A stretch of 64,000 bases of DNA from CAVSEK01 sp963726975. Its GTDB lineage: Bacteria; Actinomycetota; Actinomycetes; Mycobacteriales; SCTD01. Shown here one piece after another: positions 59,759-64,000 of the stretch. Every line of letters begins with the position of its first letter. Position 1 is the first letter of the stretch. A program made the translations under genes and the position numbers. The notes below the pieces were generated by a model that worked only from the letters and a program-made list of their open reading frames with translations, was not told where the DNA came from and ran no database searches. Where the stretch lies: NCBI GenBank assembly GCA_963726975.1, contig CAVSEK010000004.1, forward strand, positions 186,001 through 250,000, given 5' to 3'.

Positions 59759-60781
59759 ACCGGCCAGGGCCCGCCCGGCCGCCTGCCCCGGCCCGGCCGT
59801 ACGCGCCTCGGCCAGGCGCGCGGCGTCGACGACGAGGGCGGCCGGGCCCTCGACGAGCCGCAGCGTCGACAGCGCCGTCTCGCCGAAGGCGTGCCGCTGC
59901 GCGCTGGACAGCGCGACGACCCCGACGACCGCGCCGCCGTGCCCGCGCAGCGGCATGGACAGGAAGGTCGCCATCTCCCCGCCGTCCGGCAGCTCGTCGG
60001 GGTCCTCCACGAGCTGGCCGCCGGCCAGCGCCACCCGGGGGACGAGGTCGGTCGCGCTGAGCCGCTGCCCGCCGCAGGAGGACAGGCCGTCCGCGGCGCC
60101 GGCGAGGAACTGCGCGTAGTGCCCGGTCGAGGTCGGCCGGCCGACGGCGACGTACGCCGTCCGCTCGTCGCCGAGCAGCACCGCCGCGAGGTCGTAGCCG
60201 ACGAAGCGCTGGAGCACGCCGAGCAGCGCGCCGACGGTCGCCTCCAGCCCACGGGCGGTGGCCGCGATCGCCGTGACCGCCTGGGCGACCGAGCTCTCGA
60301 AGAGCTTGCGGTCGAGCAGGTCGCAGACCCGCGACAGCACGTCCTCCTCGGACAGCTCCACGGGGTCCGGGCGCGACCGGTCGCGCCCGCCCCGGGAGAC
60401 CCGCGCCTCGTCGAGGACCGCGGCGACGGTGTCGGTGAGCTCGGAGGCCTCGAAGTCCTTGGTGAGGTAGCGGTCGACCCCCGCCTGTCCCGCCCAGTAG
60501 CGGTCGGACGCCGCGTCCAGCGAGGTGAGCATGACGACGGGGACGTCCGCGGTCTGCCAGTCGTCCTTGAGCAGCCGGGCGGCGACGAAGCCCGAGACGC
60601 GGGGCATCTGCACGTCGAGCACGACGGCGTCGGGCTGGTGCGCGAGCACGGCCTGCACGGCGCCGATGCCGTCCTGCGCCTGCACGACCTCGTAGCCGGC
60701 GCGGCCCAGCACGCTGCTGACGATGCGACGCAGCGTCGGGCTGTCGTCGGCGATGACGATCTTCTTGCCGGTGCCGTCCAC
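59756..60781 (-). CDS. response regulator with receiver and GAF domains
   Basis: A 341-residue protein with an N-terminal receiver domain (D12/D13 acidic pocket, D56 phospho-acceptor in VVLDVQMP, K108 in LTKDF) and a C-terminal GAF domain (about 165-320, with LLGDERTAYVAVGRP and FLSMPLRGHGGAVVGVVALSSAQRHAFG). No DNA-binding or enzymatic output is evident. It starts with GTG inside the stop of the CheA gene (TAGTG) and should take phosphate from that kinase. Last gene of the MCP-CheA-RR cluster. Confidence 0.88.
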   Translation of the reverse strand: MDGTGKKIVIADDSPTLRRIVSSVLGRAGYEVVQAQDGIGAVQAVLAHQPDAVVLDVQMPRVSGFVAARLLKDDWQTADVPVVMLTSLDAASDRYWAGQAGVDRYLTKDFEASELTDTVAAVLDEARVSRGGRDRSRPDPVELSEEDVLSRVCDLLDRKLFESSVAQAVTAIAATARGLEATVGALLGVLQRFVGYDLAAVLLGDERTAYVAVGRPTSTGHYAQFLAGAADGLSSCGGQRLSATDLVPRVALAGGQLVEDPDELPDGGEMATFLSMPLRGHGGAVVGVVALSSAQRHAFGETALSTLRLVEGPAALVVDAARLAEARTAGPGQAAGRALAG

Positions 60782-62956
60782 TACCTGCCCACCAACCTCT
60801 TCACCGTGGCGACCAGGGACTCCTGGTCGAACTCGTCCTTCAGCAGGTACGCCGAGCAGCCCGCGTCGAGACCGGCCTGCCGGGCGGCGTCCTCGCCCCG
60901 GGAGGTCATGATCACGACGGGCACGTTCTCCCAGCCGCGGGTGCGGCGGACCGTGCGGGTGAGCTCGAAGCCGTCCAGCCCGGGCATCTCGACGTCGGAC
61001 AGGACGAGGTCGGCGGGGTCCTCCCGCAGCCGGCTCACCCCGTCGAGCCCGTCGACCGCGGTCTCGACCTCGTAGCCGGCGCCCTCGAGCACGGCGCGCT
61101 CGAGCTCGCGCACCCCGACCGAGTCCTCGACGACGAGCACGCGCGGCCGACGGCCCGCGGCGACCGGCGGGGCGGGCGGCGCTGCAGCGTCGGCGGGAGC
61201 GGCCGCGCGCAGCCCGGGCGCGCCCGCCGCGAGCTCGCGCAGGTCGAGCAGGCAGACGACCGAGCCGTCCCCGTCGATGGTCGCGCCGCCGACGTGCGGG
61301 ACGCGGCCGAGGAACGGCCCGAGGTCCTTGACGACGAGCTCGGCCTCGCCCTCGAGCCGGTCGACGGCCCAGGCCACCACGGTGCCGCCGCTGCGCACGA
61401 CCAGCGCGGCGCGCGGCGGCGCGACGGCGGGGGCGCCGAGCGCCGCGGCGAGGTCGAGCAGGGGGACGCTGACGCCCTGCCGGACGACCACGGAGACGCC
61501 GGCGATCTCGTGCACCTGCGCACCCTGCCCGGGGCGCAGCGAGAGCGACTCGACGACGGCCGGGACGGGGACGGCGTAGCGCTCGCCGCCCACCCGCGCG
61601 ACGAGGCAGCGCAGCACGCCGAGGGTGACCGGCAGGGTCAGGGTGAACGTCGTCCCGGCCCCCGGGGAGGTGCGCACCTCGACGGCGCCGCCGAGGTCCT
61701 CCACGGCCGCCTGCACGACGTCGAGGCCGACGCCGCGGCCGGACCGCTCGGTGACCGTCGCGGCCGTGGAGAAGCCGGGCGTGAACAGCAGGCGCAGCAG
61801 CGGCGTCCCCGACAGCGCCGTGTCGGGCGGCAGCAGCCCGGCCTGGACCCCGCGGCGGCGGACCGCGTCCTCGTCGACGCCCGGGCCGTCGTCGGCCACC
61901 TCGAGCACCACCGTGCCCCCGGCGCTGCGGGCGCTGACGGACACCCGGCAGCGCTCGGGGCGGCCCGCCGCGCGGCGCTCGGCCGGGGTGCGGCAGCCGT
62001 GGTCGACGGCGTTGGTCACCAGGTGCTGCAGCGCCGCGGCGACGCCGTCGAGCACCTGCTTGTCGATCTCGACGTCCTCGCCGGACAGCGACAGGTCGAC
62101 CAGCCGGTCCGGACCGGCCACCTCGCGCACGAGCCGCGGCAGCGCGGCGAAGGCGCGCCGCACGGGCACCGTCGCCAGCGCCATGGCCCCCTCGACGAGC
62201 GCGCCGGTCGCGCCGGTCTGCGCCTCCGCGAGCTCGCGCAGCCCGCCGGCCGCCTGCGCGACCTGCTCGCCGGTCGCCAGCAGGCGGCCCAGCGCGTCGG
62301 CCAGGTCCGGCGGCAGCGCTCCGGCCCGGGCGGCGCTGGCCCGCACGGCGTCGAGCGCCCGCTCGTGGTCGGCGCGCAGCCCGCAGCAGCGACCCGGTGG
62401 CCTGCTCGACCCGCCGGGCACCCAGCCCGGCCTCGCCGACCGCGTCGAGCAGCTCGTGCACCTTGCCGGTCGCGACCCGCACGCTGTCCGGCGGCGGCGG
62501 GGCGGGCGCCGGCGTGCGCGGCTCGGGCGGCGGCGCCTGCGCGGGCACCCGCGCGCCGAGCGGCGGCACGGTCAGCGGCTCGTCGCCGGCGACGGCCCGG
62601 GCGAGCGCGTCGACGAGCGGTACGAGGGCCGCGTCGTCCAGCTCGCCGCCGGGCAGCGCGCGGCCGATGCCGTCGCAGGCGGCCAGCAGCAGGTCGACGA
62701 GGTCGCGGCGCACCTCGCGGCGACCGTCGCGCAGCGGGCCGAGCAGGTCCTCGCAGCCGTGCGCGACGGCCAGGACGCCCGACAGCCCGAGCATCCGCGC
62801 GGAGCCCTTGACGGTGTGCGCGTCGCGGAACAGCGACTGGACGGTGCTGCGCGGGTCGCCGCGCTGCTCCAGCGCCAGCAGGCCGGCCTGCAGCGAGGCC
62901 AGCCGCTCCTCGACCTCGGCCCGGAAGGTCGCCAGCAGCTCCGGGTCGTCCCCCAG
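60781..62956 (-). CDS. hybrid CheA-type histidine kinase (one frameshift)
   Basis: About 724 residues. HPt domain with phosphorylatable H47 (DAHTVKGSARML), a long Pro/Ala linker, dimer helix, HATPase (LVTNAVDHGCRTP N-box, VADDGPGVD G1, GFSTAATVTERSGRGVGLDVV), CheW-like domain (LVARVGGERYAVPVPAVVESLSL) and C-terminal receiver (VLVVEDSVGVRELE, LVLSDVEMPGLDG, TSRGED). No P2 domain is evident. Near 62384 a one-base insertion breaks the frame. The start is unclear: CTG at 62956, 11 nt after the MCP stop, best matches the HPt opening (GDDPELLATFRAEVEERL). Confidence 0.88.
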
Positions 62957-62966
62957 CCCACGGCCG

Positions 62967-64000
62967 TCAGGCCACCTTGAACTGCGCGATCGACCCGCGG
63001 AGCTCGGCGGCGAGCACGTTGAGCTGCGCCGCGGCGGCGGCCGCCTGGCGGGAGCCCACGGCGTACTGCCGCGAGACGTCGGAGACCTGCGTCATCGCGG
63101 CGACGACCTGGTCGGAGGCGGACCGCTGCTGCTGCGTGGCGATGGAGATCTCCTTCGCCGCGGTGGTCGTCTCGTCGACCATGCCGCTGATCCGCTCGAG
63201 GGCGTCACGACGCCGCGGGCCAGCGAGGTGCCGGCCCGCACCTCCTTCGCGCCCTCCTCGGAGGCGATGATCGTCGAGTTGGTCTCGGCCTGGATCTCGC
63301 CGACGATCGCCTGGATCTGGCCGGTCGACTCCTGGGCCCGCTCGGCGAGCTTGCGCACCTCGGAGGCGACGACGGCGAAGCCGCGGCCGTGCTCGCCGGC
63401 GCGGGCCGCCTCGATCGCGGCGTTGAGCGCCAGCAGGTTGGTCTGGTCGGCCAGGTCGTCGATGACGTCGAGGATGCGGCCGATCTCCTGGCTCTTCGCG
63501 CCCAGCGACAGGGCCCGCTCGGCGATGGAGTCGACGCGCGAGGCGATCGTGTCCATCGACTCGACCGACGCCGAGACGGCGGAGCGGCCCTGCTCGGCGT
63601 AGCGCAGCGTCTCGGCCGCGTAGCGCGCGACCGCCTCGCTGGTCTCGGCGATCTGGGCCGCGGTCGCCGCGAGCTCCTCGATGGTGGCGGTCGTCTCGGA
63701 CACCGCGCTGCTCTGCTGCGTCGCCGAGGCGGCGTGCTCCTCCGCGGTCGCGAGCAGCTCGGAGGCCGAGGCGCCGATCTGCTCGCCGCCGCCGCGGATC
63801 TGGCCCACGAGGTCGCGCAGGTTGGCGATCGTGTGCGAGAAGGCGTCGCTCAGCGCGGCGAGCTCCTGCGCGCCGTCGAGCCGGACGTCGACCGCGAGGT
63901 CGCCCTCGGCGGCGCGGTGCAGGTAGGCCGAGAGCTCCTCGACCTGCGTCTCGAGCGCCCGCCGCTGGCGGCGGGCGTCGCGGCGCTGCCGCTGCAGCGC
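62967..64000 (-). CDS. methyl-accepting chemotaxis-type receptor, C-terminal part (window edge, one frameshift)
   Basis: C-terminal signalling half of an MCP, cut at the window edge. From the edge inward there is a HAMP-like stretch (LETQVEELSAYLHRAAEGDLAVDVRL), then the long coiled coil with the conserved hairpin tip (DDLADQTNLLALNAAIEAARAGEHGRGFAVVASEVRKLAERAQEST). The frame breaks near 63205 (one base lost between RGVV and DALERISGM). No CheB/CheR pentapeptide is seen at the C-terminus. It is expected to pair with the hybrid CheA downstream. The N-terminal sensor lies outside the window. Confidence 0.9.
   Translation of the reverse strand, partial: AAAAAPRRPPPAAGARDAGRGALGLPAPRRRGRPRGRRPARRRAGARRAERRLLAHDRQPARPRGPDPRRRRADRRLGLRAARDRGGARRLGDAAEQRGVRDDRHHRGARGDRGPDRRDQRGGRALRGRDAALRRAGPLRRLGVGRVDGHDRLARRLHRRAGPVAGREEPGDRPHPRRHRRPGRPDQPAGAQRRDRGGPRRRARPRLRRRRLRGAQARRAGPGVDRPDPGDRRRDPGRDQLDDHRLRGGREGGAGRHLAGPRRRDALERISGMVDETTTAAKEISIATQQQRSASDQVVAAMTQVSDVSRQYAVGSRQAAAAAAQLNVLAAELRGSIAQFKVA

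Noticed and set aside
1..64000. tRNA, rRNA, insertion sequences or prophage
   Set aside because: No cloverleaf-like or rRNA-like sequence, transposase or phage structural gene was recognised in any frame, although short RNA genes could be missed without a covariance search.

Overview
The window is a gene-dense, very GC-rich stretch of an actinobacterial chromosome. The base composition, abundant GTG starts, 4-bp GTGA gene overlaps, leaderless-type promoters and gene families (DUF222-HNH, DUF2332, DUF3117, DUF6758, SUFU, DivIVA-like) all point to Actinomycetota. I cannot name the genus. No rRNA, tRNA, CRISPR array, insertion sequence, prophage or replication origin was recognised, and no gene-free stretch exceeds about 220 bp.

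Layout. 0-11.8 kb: small enzymes (metallophosphoesterase, hydrolase, NmrA-like protein, a DUF222-HNH protein behind a perfect LexA box, monooxygenase, Ohr, MpaB-like oxygenase, GNAT), then a minus-strand run of acyl-CoA synthetase, aminotransferase, Gly-rich membrane protein, MarC and PHP phosphoesterase. 11.8-18.6 kb: amidase, class B penicillin-binding protein, thioesterase, DUF6758, MaoC, DUF2332 and SUFU, many with disrupted frames. 18.6-26.9 kb: VOC protein, secreted lipase, acyl-CoA dehydrogenase, methyltransferase, EamA and Nramp transporters, PhzF and SDR. 26.9-28.9 kb: PRC/MgtE_N/CBS protein and DUF1003. 28.9-36 kb: an insertion-like block with an unusual GspE-zinc ribbon-receiver fusion, a PAS-GAF-GGDEF-EAL protein, AzlC/AzlD and MarR. 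36-38 kb: two CoA-ester lyases. 38-44.2 kb: mrp, tatB, htrA, an RseB-like protein, anti-sigma factor, ECF sigma factor and O-methyltransferase. 44.2-52.8 kb: pepA, DUF3117, enoyl-CoA hydratase, two SRPBCC proteins, DivIVA-like protein, a spore-photoproduct-lyase homologue, two LOG proteins, CorA and a DJ-1 protein. 52.8-59.8 kb: the lysine/diaminopimelate genes (dapE, dapD, dapC, fdxA with a VOC gene inserted), a transglutaminase-like protein, a cysteinyl-tRNA synthetase and a flavin reductase. 59.8-64 kb: a chemosensory-like operon (MCP, hybrid CheA, receiver-GAF), cut by the window edge.

Most of 27-57 kb follows the order familiar from Mycobacterium tuberculosis (dapC/fdxC, dapD, dapE, LOG, Rv1209, Rv1211, Rv1220c-sigE-rseA-htrA-tatB, mrp, Rv1232c-Rv1233c, corA). 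The 28.9-36 kb signalling block therefore reads as an insertion into an old core. The sigma factor, anti-sigma factor, RseB-like sensor, HtrA protease and TatB form an envelope-stress module with a visible ECF-type promoter in front of the sigma gene.

Sequence quality matters here. At least 30 probable single-base indels break otherwise well-conserved genes, including housekeeping genes such as mrp, tatB and htrA. They cluster at 2.4-18 kb, 20-21 kb, 38-41.5 kb, 49.6-50.3 kb and 62-63.2 kb, often in G/C runs, which looks more like consensus error than gene decay. Reconstructed spans are given with the frameshift positions.
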